From Brenneria nigrifluens DSM 30175 = ATCC 13028 (lineage in GTDB: Bacteria > Pseudomonadota > Gammaproteobacteria > Enterobacterales > Enterobacteriaceae): a stretch of DNA of 64,000 nucleotides. The stretch spans positions 434,001-498,000 of the forward strand of contig NZ_CP034036.1 in assembly GCF_005484965.1 (NCBI RefSeq), written 5' to 3'. The notes below the pieces were generated by a model. The model ran no database searches, was not told where the DNA came from, and saw nothing but the letters and a program-made list of their open reading frames with translations. Both the position numbers and the translations under genes were made by a program. Within the stretch, counting starts at the first letter, position 1. Each line of letters starts with the position of its first letter. This document shows positions 43,102 to 51,695 of this stretch, in pieces.

Positions 43102-43818
43102 ATGTCTAATTCGCTTGTGTCTGGCGAATCTTATGACCTTGATTTGCTGGATGAACGTCCGTTCAGTCAGACGGATTACGAGATCCTGAAATCGTATGAA
43201 GCGGTGGTCGATGGGTTGGCCATGTTGATTGGTGAGCACTGCGAGATTGTGCTGCATTCCCTTGAGGATCTTAAATGTTCCGCGGTGCGTATCGCCAATG
43301 GCGAACATACCGGCAGAAAAATCGGCTCGCCGATTACCGATCTTGCGCTACGAATGCTGCACGATATGGCCGGAGAGGACAGCAGCGTATCGAAAGCCTA
43401 CTTCACCCGGGCGAAAAGCGGCGTGCTGATGAAGTCGGTCACCATTGCCATTCGTAATCGCGATCAGCGCGTGATTGGGTTGCTGTGCATTAATATGAAT
43501 CTGGATGTGCCTTTTTCGCAGATAGTACGGACCTTTATTCCCCCTGAAACGCACGAAATCGCCTCATCGGTAAACTTTGCTTCGTCGGTGGACGATCTGG
43601 TGGCGCAGACGCTGGAGTTTTCCATTGAAGAAGTCAATGCGGACCGCAATGTGTCCAACAATGCGAAAAACCGCCAGATTGTACTGAGCCTGTATGAGAA
43701 AGGGATCTTCGATATTAAGGATGCGATTAATCAGGTCGCCGAGCGCCTTAATATCTCCAAACACACCGTGTATCTCTATATCCGCCAGTTTAAAAGCGGC
43801 GACTTCAGCGGGCACTAA
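43102..43818 (+). CDS. yheO: YheO, PAS-like and helix-turn-helix putative regulator
   Basis: 238 residues. An N-terminal YheO-type PAS-like domain (about 20-140, with HCEIVLHSLEDL and GRKIGSPITDLALRML) is followed by a C-terminal helix-turn-helix (VAERLNISKHTVYLYIRQFK). A DNA-binding role is inferred from the fold; the target is not known here. ATG at 43102 matches the family start. Directly upstream of tusDCB, with five bases to tusD, so it is co-transcribed. Confidence 0.93.
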   Translation: MSNSLVSGESYDLDLLDERPFSQTDYEILKSYEAVVDGLAMLIGEHCEIVLHSLEDLKCSAVRIANGEHTGRKIGSPITDLALRMLHDMAGEDSSVSKAYFTRAKSGVLMKSVTIAIRNRDQRVIGLLCINMNLDVPFSQIVRTFIPPETHEIASSVNFASSVDDLVAQTLEFSIEEVNADRNVSNNAKNRQIVLSLYEKGIFDIKDAINQVAERLNISKHTVYLYIRQFKSGDFSGH

Positions 43819-43823
43819 CGCAG

Positions 43824-44213
43824 ATGCTGAGCTATTGCCTGCTGGTCACCGGCCCCGCCTATGGCACGCAGCAAGCGAGCAGCGCGTTGCAGTTCGCTCA
43901 GGCCGTACTGGATAAAGGCCACCGCCTGGCAAGCGTTTTCTTCTATCGCGAGGGCGTGCTGAACGCCAATCAGCTTACCTCGCCGGCGAACGACGAGTTT
44001 GATCTGGTGCGCGCCTGGCAGCGTCTGGGGCAGGAACATCAGGTGGCGCTAAATGTCTGTGTCGCCGCCGCGTTGCGCCGCGGGGTGACCGATCGGCAAC
44101 AGGCTGAACAGCTAAAATTGGGGGCGGCGAACCTGCAGGACGGCTTTATCCTGAGCGGTCTTGGCGAACTGGCCCAGTCGGTTTTGAGCTGCGATCGGGT
44201 GATCCACTTTTAA
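43824..44213 (+). CDS. tusD: TusD sulfurtransferase subunit
   Basis: 129 residues, DsrE-like fold. TusBCD relays sulfur from TusA to TusE for 2-thiolation of the wobble uridine in tRNA-Lys, Glu and Gln. The catalytic cysteine lies in NVCVAAALRRG (about residue 79), matching Cys78 of E. coli. Five bases after yheO. Confidence 0.95.
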   Translation: MLSYCLLVTGPAYGTQQASSALQFAQAVLDKGHRLASVFFYREGVLNANQLTSPANDEFDLVRAWQRLGQEHQVALNVCVAAALRRGVTDRQQAEQLKLGAANLQDGFILSGLGELAQSVLSCDRVIHF

Positions 44214-44233
44214 TCGGATTTTAAGGCAGAGTC

Positions 44234-44593
44234 ATGAAGCGAATCGCTTTTGTTTTTACTCACTCGCCGCACGGCAATGCCTCCGGTCGGGAAGGATTGG
44301 ACGCGCTCCTTGCGATGTCCGCGCTGACCGAGGATATTGGCGTGTTTTTTATCGGCGACGGTGTATTGCAATTGCTGCCGGGGCAGCAGCCGGAAAAGAT
44401 TCTGATGCGCGACTATATCGCCACCTTTGGCGTGCTGCCGCTGTATGACATCGAGCACTGCTATGCCTGTGCCGAATCTCTCCGGCAACGGGGTATTGCT
44501 CTGGATACCGATTGGGTTGTGGATGTGGCGCTTCTGTCTCCCGAGGAATTAAGACAGCGGCTGGCGGATTACCATTCCATCCTCTCATTTTAG
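44234..44593 (+). CDS. tusC: TusC sulfurtransferase subunit
   Basis: 119 residues, DsrF-like, part of the TusBCD heterohexamer. N-terminal KRIAFVFTHSPHGNASGREGLDALLA and C-terminal SPEELRQRLADYHSILSF match the family. Twenty bases after tusD with TTAAGGCAG as ribosome binding site. Confidence 0.94.
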   Translation: MKRIAFVFTHSPHGNASGREGLDALLAMSALTEDIGVFFIGDGVLQLLPGQQPEKILMRDYIATFGVLPLYDIEHCYACAESLRQRGIALDTDWVVDVALLSPEELRQRLADYHSILSF

Positions 44594-44611
44594 CGGCGAG
44601 CGTTTCTATTT

Positions 44612-44899
44612 ATGCTACACACTCTTTCCCATTCCCCTTATCACTGCGACATTGATGCGCTGCTGCGTTGTCTGAGTCCGGGAGACGCATTGGTGCTGTT
44701 GCAGGACGGCGTTATCGCCGCGCTGGCGAATAGCGAAACGGCAAGCCGTCTCCTTGAGGCGTCTATCCCTTTGTATGTTTTGCAAAACGATGCCGACGCC
44801 AGGGGCGTGACTGCGCAAATTTCAAACAATTTTTCATTGATTAGCTATACTCAATTTGTTCAACTGACGGTGCAATACCCGCAACAGCTGGCGTGGTAA
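44612..44899 (+). CDS. tusB: TusB sulfurtransferase subunit
   Basis: 95 residues, DsrH-like, third member of TusBCD. It starts MLHTLSHSPYHCDIDALLRCL and ends YPQQLAW as in E. coli. Eighteen bases after tusC; the str operon promoter follows about 20 bp downstream. Confidence 0.94.
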   Translation: MLHTLSHSPYHCDIDALLRCLSPGDALVLLQDGVIAALANSETASRLLEASIPLYVLQNDADARGVTAQISNNFSLISYTQFVQLTVQYPQQLAW

Positions 44900-44920
44900 C
44901 GCTGAATTTTTGTATATTTC

Positions 44921-44949
44921 TTGACTCCTTCCACCGCCAGCCCTAAAAT
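44921..44949 (+). promoter_or_regulatory. str operon promoter
   Basis: TTGACT (44921-44926), a 17-base spacer and TAAAAT (44944-44949). A strong sigma-70 match about 80 bp upstream of rpsL, the position of the known str promoter. Confidence 0.85.
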
Positions 44950-45030
44950 TCTGCGTCCTCATACTTTGCCCTGCGCAGGTACGAGGCGTTTTATCACGTG
45001 TTTACGAAGCAAAAACCAGGAGCTTTTTGA

Positions 45031-45405
45031 ATGGCAACAATTAACCAGCTGGTACGCAAGCCACGCGCCCTGAAGGTTGTTAAAAGCAACGTTCCGGCGC
45101 TGGAAGCATGCCCGCAGAAACGTGGCGTATGTACTCGCGTATATACCACCACCCCGAAAAAACCGAACTCCGCGCTGCGTAAAGTATGCCGTGTTCGTTT
45201 AACCAACGGTTTTGAAGTCACCTCCTATATCGGTGGTGAAGGTCACAATCTGCAGGAGCACTCCGTGATCCTGATCCGTGGCGGTCGTGTTAAAGACCTG
45301 CCAGGTGTGCGTTACCACACCGTTCGTGGCGCGCTGGACTGCTCAGGTGTTAAAGACCGTAAGCAATCCCGCTCCAAATACGGCGTGAAGAAGCCAAAGG
45401 CTTAA
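45031..45405 (+). CDS. rpsL: 30S ribosomal protein S12
   Basis: 124 residues. S12 lies at the decoding centre and affects accuracy. The loops TTPKKPNSALRKV (Lys43 region) and GGRVKDLPGVRYH (Lys88 region) keep the wild-type residues, so no classical streptomycin-resistance change is seen. Start ATG after AGGAGCTTTTTGA. First gene of the str operon. Confidence 0.99.
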   Translation: MATINQLVRKPRALKVVKSNVPALEACPQKRGVCTRVYTTTPKKPNSALRKVCRVRLTNGFEVTSYIGGEGHNLQEHSVILIRGGRVKDLPGVRYHTVRGALDCSGVKDRKQSRSKYGVKKPKA

Positions 45406-45501
45406 TGGTTCTCCGTTAAGTAAGGCCAAACGTTTTAACTTAAATGTCAAACTAAACTCGTAGAGTTTTGGACAATCCTGAATTAACAACGGAGTATTTC
45501 C
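45406..45501 (+). promoter_or_regulatory. rpsL-rpsG intercistronic region with S7 control site
   Basis: A 96-base gap between rpsL and rpsG. In E. coli the equivalent stretch folds into the S7 binding site through which S7 represses translation of rpsG and fusA. The gap size and the GGAG ribosome binding site before rpsG fit; the fold was not computed. Confidence 0.5.
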
Positions 45502-45972
45502 ATGCCACGTCGTCGCGTCATTGGTCAGCGTAAAATCCTGCCGGATCCTAAGTTCGGATCAGAGCTGTTGGCCAAATTTGTAAATATCCTGATGGTAGAT
45601 GGTAAAAAATCTACCGCCGAAGCGATTGTCTATACCGCGCTAGAGACCCTGGCTCAGCGTTCTGGTAAAGATCATCTGGAAGCTTTTGAAGTAGCGCTGG
45701 ACAACGTGCGCCCGACTGTCGAAGTCAAGTCGCGTCGCGTTGGCGGTTCTACTTATCAGGTGCCGGTTGAAGTCCGTCCGGTTCGCCGCAATGCCCTGGC
45801 AATGCGTTGGATCGTTGAAGCTGCTCGTAAACGCGGTGATAAATCCATGGCTTTGCGCCTGGCGAACGAACTTTCTGATGCAGCAGAAAACAAAGGCACT
45901 GCTGTTAAGAAACGTGAAGACGTTCACCGTATGGCTGAAGCCAACAAGGCGTTCGCTCACTACCGTTGGTAA
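45502..45972 (+). CDS. rpsG: 30S ribosomal protein S7
   Basis: 156 residues, the shorter S7 form. It nucleates assembly of the 30S head by binding the 3' major domain of 16S rRNA and is the autogenous regulator of the str operon. MPRRRVIGQRKILPDPKFGS and the C-terminal KANKAFAHYRW are typical. Confidence 0.99.
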   Translation: MPRRRVIGQRKILPDPKFGSELLAKFVNILMVDGKKSTAEAIVYTALETLAQRSGKDHLEAFEVALDNVRPTVEVKSRRVGGSTYQVPVEVRPVRRNALAMRWIVEAARKRGDKSMALRLANELSDAAENKGTAVKKREDVHRMAEANKAFAHYRW

Positions 45973-46069
45973 TCCCTTCGCTGTAGTTATGCTAATCAGG
46001 CGGGCGCTTCAGAAAGCCAGCCCGTCTGGATTAACTGACATTGAACGCCCTAGGATATAGAGGAAACAA

Positions 46070-48178
46070 ATGGCTCGTACAACACCCATTGCACGCTACC
46101 GTAATATCGGTATCAGTGCACACATCGACGCCGGTAAAACCACCACGACAGAACGTATTCTGTTCTACACCGGTGTAAACCACAAAATCGGTGAAGTTCA
46201 TGACGGCGCGGCCACCATGGACTGGATGGCGCAGGAGCAGGAGCGTGGCATCACCATCACCTCCGCTGCGACTACCGCATTCTGGTCTGGTATGGCTAAA
46301 CAGTTTGAGCCGCACCGCGTTAATATCATCGACACCCCGGGACACGTTGACTTCACTATCGAAGTAGAACGTTCCATGCGTGTTCTTGACGGCGCAGTAA
46401 TGGTTTACTGTGCGGTCGGTGGTGTTCAGCCGCAGTCTGAAACGGTATGGCGTCAGGCTAACAAATACAAAGTTCCGCGTATTGCGTTCGTTAACAAAAT
46501 GGACCGCATGGGCGCGAACTTCCTGAAAGTCGTAGGCCAGATCAAAACTCGTCTGGGCGCGAACCCTGTTCCGCTGCAGCTGGCTATCGGTGCGGAAGAG
46601 CATTTCACCGGCGTTGTCGACCTGGTGAAAATGAAAGCCATCAACTGGAATGACGCCGATCAGGGCGTGACCTTCACCTATGAAGAGATTCCGGATGATA
46701 TGCAGGATCTGGCTGAAGAATGGCACCAGAACCTGGTTGAGTCCGCGGCTGAAGCTTCTGAAGAGCTGATGGACAAATACCTCGGCGGCGAAGAGCTGAC
46801 CGAAGAAGAGATCAAGAAAGCGTTGCGTCAGCGCGTGCTGAACAACGAAATCATTCTGGTTACCTGTGGTTCCGCGTTCAAGAACAAAGGCGTACAGGCA
46901 ATGCTGGATGCGGTTGTCGAGTATCTGCCGGCACCGACCGACGTTCCCGCAATCAACGGTATTCTGGACGACGGTAAAGATACCCCGGCGGTTCGTCACT
47001 CCGACGACAAAGAGCCGTTCTCTGCGCTGGCGTTCAAAATCGCCACCGACCCGTTCGTGGGTAACCTGACCTTCTTCCGCGTGTACTCTGGCGTGGTTAA
47101 CTCAGGTGACACGGTGCTGAACTCGGTGAAATCTGCGCGTGAGCGTTTTGGCCGTATCGTTCAGATGCACGCCAACAAACGTGAAGAGATCAAAGAAGTT
47201 CGCGCGGGCGATATCGCTGCGGCAATCGGCCTGAAAGACGTGACCACCGGGGATACCCTGTGCGATCCGAACGCGCCGATCATTCTGGAGCGTATGGAAT
47301 TCCCTGAGCCGGTTATCTCCATCGCGGTTGAACCGAAAACCAAAGCCGACCAGGAAAAAATGGGTCTGGCTCTGGGCCGTCTGGCGAAGGAAGATCCGTC
47401 TTTCCGCGTATGGACTGACGAAGAATCCAACCAGACCATCATCGCCGGTATGGGCGAACTGCACCTGGAAATCATCGTTGACCGTATGAAACGCGAGTTC
47501 AACGTTGAAGCGAACATCGGTAAACCGCAGGTTGCCTACCGTGAAACCATTCGCGATACCGTTAAGGATATCGAAGGGAAACACGCCAAGCAGTCTGGTG
47601 GTCGCGGTCAGTACGGTCACGTGGTGATCGACCTGTCTCCGCTGGAACCAGGTGGCCCGGGTTACACCTTCACCAACGATATCAAAGGCGGCGTGATTCC
47701 TGGCGAATACATCCCTGCCGTTGATAAAGGTATTCAGGAACAGCTTAAAGCCGGTCCTCTGGCGGGTTACCCGGTGGTTGATATCGCGGTGCGTCTGCAC
47801 TTCGGTTCTTACCACGACGTCGACTCCTCGGAACTGGCGTTTAAACTGGCTGCTTCACTGGCATTTAAAGATGGCTTTAAAAAAGCAAAACCTGTTCTGC
47901 TTGAGCCGATTATGAAGGTTGAAGTTGAAACCCCTGAAGATTACATGGGCGACGTAATCGGTGACCTTAACCGTCGCCGCGGTATCATCGAAGGTATGGA
48001 AGATACCGCAACCGGCAAGACCGTTCGTGCACAGGTTCCGTTGTCTGAAATGTTTGGTTATGCTACCGATCTGCGTTCGCAGACTCAAGGCCGCGCTTCA
48101 TACTCCATGGAGTTCCTGAAGTACGCTGAAGCGCCGAACAACGTAGCTCAGGCCGTTATTGAAGCCCGTGGTAAATAA
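46070..48178 (+). CDS. fusA: Elongation factor G
   Basis: 702 residues, ribosomal translocase GTPase. G1 AHIDAGKTTTTERIL (about 17-31), the RGITITSAATT switch I, DTPGHVDF (G3), and NKMDRMGAN (G4) are all present, followed by domains II-V with the GGRGQYGHV region. Cytosolic, acting on the ribosome after peptide transfer. Third gene of the str operon, 97 bp after rpsG. Confidence 0.99.
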   Translation: MARTTPIARYRNIGISAHIDAGKTTTTERILFYTGVNHKIGEVHDGAATMDWMAQEQERGITITSAATTAFWSGMAKQFEPHRVNIIDTPGHVDFTIEVERSMRVLDGAVMVYCAVGGVQPQSETVWRQANKYKVPRIAFVNKMDRMGANFLKVVGQIKTRLGANPVPLQLAIGAEEHFTGVVDLVKMKAINWNDADQGVTFTYEEIPDDMQDLAEEWHQNLVESAAEASEELMDKYLGGEELTEEEIKKALRQRVLNNEIILVTCGSAFKNKGVQAMLDAVVEYLPAPTDVPAINGILDDGKDTPAVRHSDDKEPFSALAFKIATDPFVGNLTFFRVYSGVVNSGDTVLNSVKSARERFGRIVQMHANKREEIKEVRAGDIAAAIGLKDVTTGDTLCDPNAPIILERMEFPEPVISIAVEPKTKADQEKMGLALGRLAKEDPSFRVWTDEESNQTIIAGMGELHLEIIVDRMKREFNVEANIGKPQVAYRETIRDTVKDIEGKHAKQSGGRGQYGHVVIDLSPLEPGGPGYTFTNDIKGGVIPGEYIPAVDKGIQEQLKAGPLAGYPVVDIAVRLHFGSYHDVDSSELAFKLAASLAFKDGFKKAKPVLLEPIMKVEVETPEDYMGDVIGDLNRRRGIIEGMEDTATGKTVRAQVPLSEMFGYATDLRSQTQGRASYSMEFLKYAEAPNNVAQAVIEARGK

Positions 48179-48248
48179 TCCGGGTTTAACAACACATTGA
48201 TCCGTGCTCTCTCCATAGGGGGGAGCATTAGAGTTAAGGAATATCGCC

Positions 48249-49433
48249 GTGTCTAAAGAAAAATTTGAACGTACAAAACCCCACGTTAACGTCGGTACTA
48301 TCGGCCACGTTGACCATGGTAAAACAACGCTGACCGCAGCTATCACCACCGTGCTGGCTAAAACCTACGGCGGTAGCGCCCGCGCATTCGATCAGATCGA
48401 TAACGCGCCGGAAGAAAAAGCCCGTGGTATCACCATCAACACCTCTCACGTTGAATACGATACCCCGACTCGCCACTACGCGCACGTTGACTGCCCGGGA
48501 CACGCCGACTATGTGAAAAACATGATCACCGGCGCCGCGCAGATGGACGGCGCGATCCTGGTTGTTGCCGCGACTGACGGCCCGATGCCGCAGACCCGCG
48601 AGCACATCCTGCTGGGCCGCCAGGTTGGCGTTCCTTACATCATCGTGTTCCTGAACAAATGCGACATGGTTGATGATGAAGAGCTGCTGGAACTGGTTGA
48701 GATGGAAGTGCGCGAGCTGTTGTCTCAGTACGACTTCCCGGGTGATGACACCCCTGTCATCCGCGGCTCCGCGCTCAAAGCGCTGGAAGGCGATGCCGAG
48801 TGGGAAGCAAAAATCATCGAACTGGCCGGTCATCTGGATACTTACATCCCGGAACCTGAACGTGCCATCGACAAGCCGTTCCTGCTGCCTATCGAAGACG
48901 TATTCTCCATTTCCGGTCGCGGTACCGTTGTTACCGGTCGTGTAGAGCGCGGCATCGTAAAAGTCGGTGAAGAAGTTGAAATCGTGGGCATCAAAGACAC
49001 CACGAAAACTACCTGTACCGGCGTTGAAATGTTCCGCAAACTGCTGGACGAAGGCCGTGCGGGTGAGAACGTCGGCGTTCTGCTGCGTGGTACTAAACGT
49101 GATGACGTTGAGCGTGGTCAGGTACTGGCTAAACCAGGTTCTATCAAACCTCACACTCAGTTCGAGTCTGAAGTTTATATCCTGTCCAAAGACGAAGGCG
49201 GCCGTCATACTCCGTTCTTCAAAGGCTACCGTCCGCAGTTCTACTTCCGTACCACTGACGTGACGGGCACCATCGAACTGCCGGAAGGCGTGGAAATGGT
49301 TATGCCGGGCGACAACATCAAGATGGTGGTAAACCTGATTGCGCCAATCGCGATGGACGACGGTCTGCGTTTCGCCATCCGTGAAGGCGGCCGTACCGTA
49401 GGCGCGGGCGTTGTTGCTAAAGTTATCGCTTAA
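48249..49433 (+). CDS. tufA: Elongation factor Tu
   Basis: 394 residues, carries aminoacyl-tRNA to the ribosome. GTG start at 48249. GHVDHGKTTLTAAI (G1), RGITINTSHVEY (switch I), DCPGHADY (G3) and NKCDMVDD (G4) are intact; the domain II-III region shows no obvious kirromycin-resistance change. Last gene of the str operon; enterobacteria usually keep a second copy (tufB) elsewhere. Confidence 0.99.
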   Translation: MSKEKFERTKPHVNVGTIGHVDHGKTTLTAAITTVLAKTYGGSARAFDQIDNAPEEKARGITINTSHVEYDTPTRHYAHVDCPGHADYVKNMITGAAQMDGAILVVAATDGPMPQTREHILLGRQVGVPYIIVFLNKCDMVDDEELLELVEMEVRELLSQYDFPGDDTPVIRGSALKALEGDAEWEAKIIELAGHLDTYIPEPERAIDKPFLLPIEDVFSISGRGTVVTGRVERGIVKVGEEVEIVGIKDTTKTTCTGVEMFRKLLDEGRAGENVGVLLRGTKRDDVERGQVLAKPGSIKPHTQFESEVYILSKDEGGRHTPFFKGYRPQFYFRTTDVTGTIELPEGVEMVMPGDNIKMVVNLIAPIAMDDGLRFAIREGGRTVGAGVVAKVIA

Positions 49434-49454
49434 TCGCTGATAGACTAAAAGCAT

Positions 49455-49482
49455 AAAAAAGGCACTTCGGTGCCTTTTTTTA
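49455..49482 (+). terminator. Terminator of the str operon
   Basis: Stem AAAAAAGGCA (49455-49464) with TGCCTTTTTT (49471-49480), loop CTTCGG, an unusually stable tetraloop-type hairpin, directly followed by T. About 20 bases after the tufA stop. Confidence 0.95.
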
Positions 49483-49484
49483 TG

Positions 49485-49541
49485 GCGGGCATCCTGTCCG
49501 CCATCCTCCGGCTCGCCGCCAGCGGCATTTTTTATGCCCGC
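49485..49541. repeat. Intergenic inverted repeat after tufA
   Basis: GCGGGCAT (49485-49492) and ATGCCCGC (49534-49541) are perfect complements with GC-rich sequence containing smaller palindromes between them. It may be a REP-like unit or a second structure behind the terminator. Confidence 0.4.
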
Positions 49542-49550
49542 ATTAGTAAA

Positions 49551-49583
49551 TGTAAATTGAAATAAAAACCATTCCCATTTACA
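49551..49583. promoter_or_regulatory. Candidate operator upstream of bfd
   Basis: TGTAAAT (49551-49557) and ATTTACA (49577-49583) form a perfect 7-bp inverted repeat with a 19-base AT-rich centre. The centre agrees with the Fur consensus at only about 11 of 19 bases. bfd is iron-regulated in relatives, so an iron regulator is the first guess, but the match is weak. Confidence 0.35.
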
Positions 49584-49684
49584 CTGCGTGGGCTGTTTAA
49601 AAATCGTCGGGAGCGGTTTAGATGTCGCCTACGGCGGCTGTGGGGTCATAAGGGATAACCCGCCATAACATGAGTTACTCCGGT

Positions 49685-49879
49685 ATGTATGTCTGTTTGT
49701 GTAATGCTATCTCCGATAAAGCGATCCGTAACGCGGTACGTCAATACCAGCCCCAGTCTATGCAGCAGTTGCGCAAATTGGTTCCCATCGGAACGGAATG
49801 CGGCAAATGTATTCGCCAGGCTAGGGTGATTCTTGAGGATGAACAAGCCAAAGTCCCTGATATGTATGAAGTAGCATAA
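49685..49879 (+). CDS. bfd: Bacterioferritin-associated ferredoxin
   Basis: 64 residues. A [2Fe-2S] protein with the four cysteines CLC near residue 4 and CGKC near residue 39. It docks on bacterioferritin and reduces its stored iron for release. The ATG at 49685 (MYVCLCNAIS) is the family start; an in-frame ATG at 49670 would add five residues. 71 bp before bfr. Confidence 0.94.
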   Translation: MYVCLCNAISDKAIRNAVRQYQPQSMQQLRKLVPIGTECGKCIRQARVILEDEQAKVPDMYEVA

Positions 49880-49950
49880 AATGTAAGGTCTTTTTTTGAC
49901 TCTCTGTTTACCGGTTCTACACTTTAAGAACTGGAGCGGAGGAGTATGTC

Positions 49951-50424
49951 ATGAAAGGCGATAAAAAAGTCATTACGTATCTGAACAAGTTATTGGGCAA
50001 TGAGCTGGTCGCAATCAACCAATATTTTCTGCATGCCCGAATGTTTAAAAACTGGGGGCTGACCCGTCTCAACGATCACGAGTATCATGAGTCTATCGAC
50101 GAAATGAAACACGCCGATCGCTATATTGAACGAATCCTGTTTCTCGAAGGTATTCCCAATCTGCAAGATCTGGGGAAACTTAACATCGGCGAAGATGTTG
50201 AAGAGATTTTTCGTTCCGATCTGCAACTGGAGCTGGATGGCGCGCAGGACTTGCGTGAAGCCATTGCCTACTCGGACTCGGTGCATGATTATGTCAGCAG
50301 GGATATACTGATAGAAATTCTGGCTGACGAAGAAGGGCATATCGATTGGTTGGAAACCGAGCTGGATCTGATATCCCGTCTCGGCATACAAAACTATCTA
50401 CAGAGCCAGCTTAAAGTGCAATAG
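49951..50424 (+). CDS. bfr: Bacterioferritin
   Basis: 157 residues, iron-storage protein that assembles as a 24-mer shell with heme between subunits. The di-iron residues Glu18 (GNELVA), Glu51 and His54 (HESIDEMKHADRY) and the later Glu/His pair in ILADEEGHIDWLE are in place; Met52 is the heme ligand. ATG after GCGGAGGAG. Partner of Bfd, in the same small operon. Confidence 0.97.
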   Translation: MKGDKKVITYLNKLLGNELVAINQYFLHARMFKNWGLTRLNDHEYHESIDEMKHADRYIERILFLEGIPNLQDLGKLNIGEDVEEIFRSDLQLELDGAQDLREAIAYSDSVHDYVSRDILIEILADEEGHIDWLETELDLISRLGIQNYLQSQLKVQ

Positions 50425-50448
50425 CCCGCCGTTAGCGTTATCTATCCC

Positions 50449-50487
50449 GCGGCCGGATAGTTTGTGCATGCTCCGGCCGCTGTTTAA
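50449..50487 (+). terminator. Hairpin terminator after bfr
   Basis: Stem GCGGCCGGA (50449-50457) with TCCGGCCGC (50472-50480), loop of 14, followed by TGTTTA. About 25 bases after the bfr stop. Confidence 0.6.
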
Positions 50488-50506
50488 AATCATTTCACCC
50501 CACCTG

Positions 50507-50534
50507 TTGCTTCCTGAGCCAATTTGCGTATAAT
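50507..50534 (+). promoter_or_regulatory. S10 operon promoter
   Basis: TTGCTT (50507-50512), a 16-base spacer and a perfect TATAAT (50529-50534) followed by GCGCGGGC. It lies about 180 bp upstream of rpsJ, like the E. coli S10 promoter. Confidence 0.85.
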
Positions 50535-50540
50535 GCGCGG

Positions 50541-50711
50541 GCTTACCGAATCCAGGTAAGTCTGATTGCTAGTAAATCAGAAGGCTATCTGATTAGCCAA
50601 AACAATACTCCCGATATGGGGGTTATGTACTAACGATTACACTCCCCCATCAATCGAAATGGGTGCGAGGAGTAATTATTTACGTTTATAAATAATTGGA
50701 GCTCTGGTCTC
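50541..50711 (+). promoter_or_regulatory. S10 operon leader (L4-responsive)
   Basis: About 170 nt of transcribed leader before rpsJ with several inverted repeats, including a CCCCCAT / ATGGGTG-type pair at about 50644-50664 just before the GCGAGGAG sequence. In enterobacteria this leader binds ribosomal protein L4, which lowers transcription and translation of the operon. Function is from established knowledge; the fold was not calculated. Confidence 0.6.
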
Positions 50712-51023
50712 ATGCAGAACCAAAGAATCCGTATCCGCCTGAAAGCGTTTGATCATCGTCTGATCGATCAATCAACTGCGGAAATCGTCGAGACTGCCAA
50801 GCGCACTGGTGCGCAAGTCCGCGGTCCGATCCCGCTGCCGACCCGCAAAGAGCGTTTCACCGTTCTGATCTCTCCGCACGTAAATAAAGATGCGCGCGAT
50901 CAGTACGAGATTCGCACTCACAAGCGTCTGGTTGACATCGTTGAGCCAACCGAGAAAACCGTTGATGCTCTGATGCGTCTGGATCTGGCTGCCGGTGTAG
51001 ACGTGCAGATCAGCCTGGGTTAA
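50712..51023 (+). CDS. rpsJ: 30S ribosomal protein S10 (NusE)
   Basis: 103 residues. Part of the 30S head and, as NusE, of antitermination complexes with Nus[20 protein letters not shown], then [13 protein letters not shown] and [10 protein letters not shown] are the usual conserved stretches. First gene of the S10 operon, 32 bases before rplC. Confidence 0.99.
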
Positions 51024-51055
51024 TCAGGTCATTGAGCGATTGAGAGGTTGAAACA

Positions 51056-51685
51056 ATGATTGGTTTAGTCGGTAAAAAAGTGGGCATGACCCGTATCTTC
51101 ACTGAAGATGGCGTATCTATCCCCGTAACCGTTATCGAAATTGAAGCAAACCGCGTGACTCAGGTTAAAGACCTGGCTAACGACGGTTACCGCGCTGTGC
51201 AGGTGACTACCGGTGTTAAAAAAGCAAACCGCGTTACCAAACCAGAAGCGGGTCACTTTGCTAAAGCTGGCGTAGAAGCCGGCCGTACCCTGCGTGAGTT
51301 CCGTCTTGCAGAAGGCGAAGAGTTCACCATAGGTCAAAGCATCAGTGTTGAAATTTTCGCAGACGTTAAAAAAGTAGACGTTACTGGTACATCCAAAGGT
51401 AAGGGTTTTGCCGGCACGGTTAAGCGCTGGAACTTCCGTACCCAGGATGCGACCCACGGTAACTCCTTGTCTCACCGCGTTCCGGGTTCCATCGGTCAGA
51501 ACCAGACTCCGGGCAAAGTGTTCAAAGGCAAGAAAATGGCAGGCCAACTGGGTAACGAACGCGTAACCGTTCAGAGCCTGGATGTAGTGCGTGTTGACGC
51601 TGAGCGCAACCTGCTGCTGGTTAAGGGTGCTGTTCCGGGTGCAACCGGTGGCGACCTGATCGTTAAACCAGCTGTGAAGGCGTGA
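51056..51685 (+). CDS. rplC: 50S ribosomal protein L3
   Basis: 209 residues. An early assembly protein close to the peptidyl-transferase centre. MIGLVGKKVGMTRIFTEDG and the HGNSLSHRVPGSIGQNQTPG loop, which carries the methylated glutamine in E. coli, are present. S10 operon, 10 bases before rplD. Confidence 0.99.
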   Translation: MIGLVGKKVGMTRIFTEDGVSIPVTVIEIEANRVTQVKDLANDGYRAVQVTTGVKKANRVTKPEAGHFAKAGVEAGRTLREFRLAEGEEFTIGQSISVEIFADVKKVDVTGTSKGKGFAGTVKRWNFRTQDATHGNSLSHRVPGSIGQNQTPGKVFKGKKMAGQLGNERVTVQSLDVVRVDAERNLLLVKGAVPGATGGDLIVKPAVKA

Positions 51686-51695
51686 GGAGATAGCA

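Noticed and set aside
45031..49433. Antibiotic-resistance changes in S12, EF-G or EF-Tu
   Set aside because: Key loops (S12 Lys43 and Lys88 regions, EF-Tu switch and domain III) look wild type.
48234..49454. 406-residue open frame antisense to tufA
   Set aside because: tufA is certain; the long antisense frame follows from its strong codon bias.
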